Part shown: positions 44,085-44,101 of the stretch, one piece after another
Layout: each line of letters begins with the position of its first letter
Position numbering within the stretch: the stretch's first letter is position 1
Source of the DNA: an uncultured Nonlabens sp.
GTDB taxonomy: Bacteria; Bacteroidota; Bacteroidia; Flavobacteriales; Flavobacteriaceae
Assembly (NCBI RefSeq): GCF_947495285.1
Contig: NZ_CANLXZ010000030.1
Location: forward strand, 1-44,101
Length of the DNA stretch: 44,101 nucleotides
Direction of reading: 5' to 3'
Notes under the pieces: generated by a model
The model's database searches: none
What the model was told of the DNA's origin: nothing
Seen by the model: the letters and a program-made list of their open reading frames with translations, nothing else
Made by a program: the position numbers and the translations under genes

Positions 44085-44101
44085 TAGCTGTTTTATTGTT
44101 T

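Overview
The window looks like a chromosomal segment of a marine member of the Flavobacteriaceae (Bacteroidota), probably close to Nonlabens or Dokdonia. The reasons are: low GC; two giant secreted proteins, at least one with a type IX secretion system (T9SS) C-terminal sorting domain; promoter boxes of the flavobacterial type (TAnnTTTG, in two cases with an upstream TTG/TTTG); A/T-flanked hairpin terminators; and a family of 16-bp palindromes (CGCTTTCGCGAAAGCG and variants) scattered through genes and intergenic DNA. The genus is inferred from overall resemblance; no search was run.

Layout. 1-10.5 kb: upstream DNA, then two large secreted multidomain proteins (GEVED/TSP3/LamG; PQQ-type sugar dehydrogenase/FnIII/lamin-tail), each followed or closed by a hairpin terminator. 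10.6-13.1 kb: a YbaB-type nucleoid protein and an S9 oligopeptidase, divergent. 13.2-15.7 kb: two PLP enzymes, a cysteine-synthase-like protein and an alpha-oxoamine-synthase-like acyltransferase, which together look like the start of sulfonolipid (capnine) synthesis. 15.8-22.2 kb: a lipoprotein, an 0.87-kb gap, CorA, UvrA, and a divergent ECF sigma factor with a 48-residue protein behind it. 22.8-27.5 kb: ACP phosphodiesterase, GlmM, a LpxL/HtrB-like acyltransferase, a rhomboid protease and a TlpA-like thioredoxin. 27.6-35.2 kb: a GAF-like protein, an HD-phosphohydrolase/PycTM fusion, a lipoprotein combining a metallophosphoesterase with an Omp85-type barrel, and a 58-residue membrane protein. 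35.2-36.1 kb: a gene-poor gap. 36.1-44.0 kb: a minus-strand run with a helix-hairpin-helix membrane protein, a double OmpA-like protein, a DCC-family protein, MutS2 without an Smr domain, RlmH, and a VIT/vWA protein whose 5' end is missing.

How the genes fit together. Most of the window is cell-envelope biology (T9SS cargo, sulfonolipid and lipid A-type acylation, GlmM for peptidoglycan precursors, lipoproteins, OmpA-like and Omp85-like proteins) mixed with DNA maintenance (UvrA, MutS2, YbaB) and rRNA modification (RlmH). No tRNA, rRNA, CRISPR array or intact insertion sequence was seen.

The points I would check first are the palindrome family inside conserved genes in all three reading frames, the HD-PycTM fusion without an adjacent cyclase, the kinase-like segment between the phosphoesterase and barrel of the 1238-residue lipoprotein, and the broken 5' end of the VIT/vWA gene.
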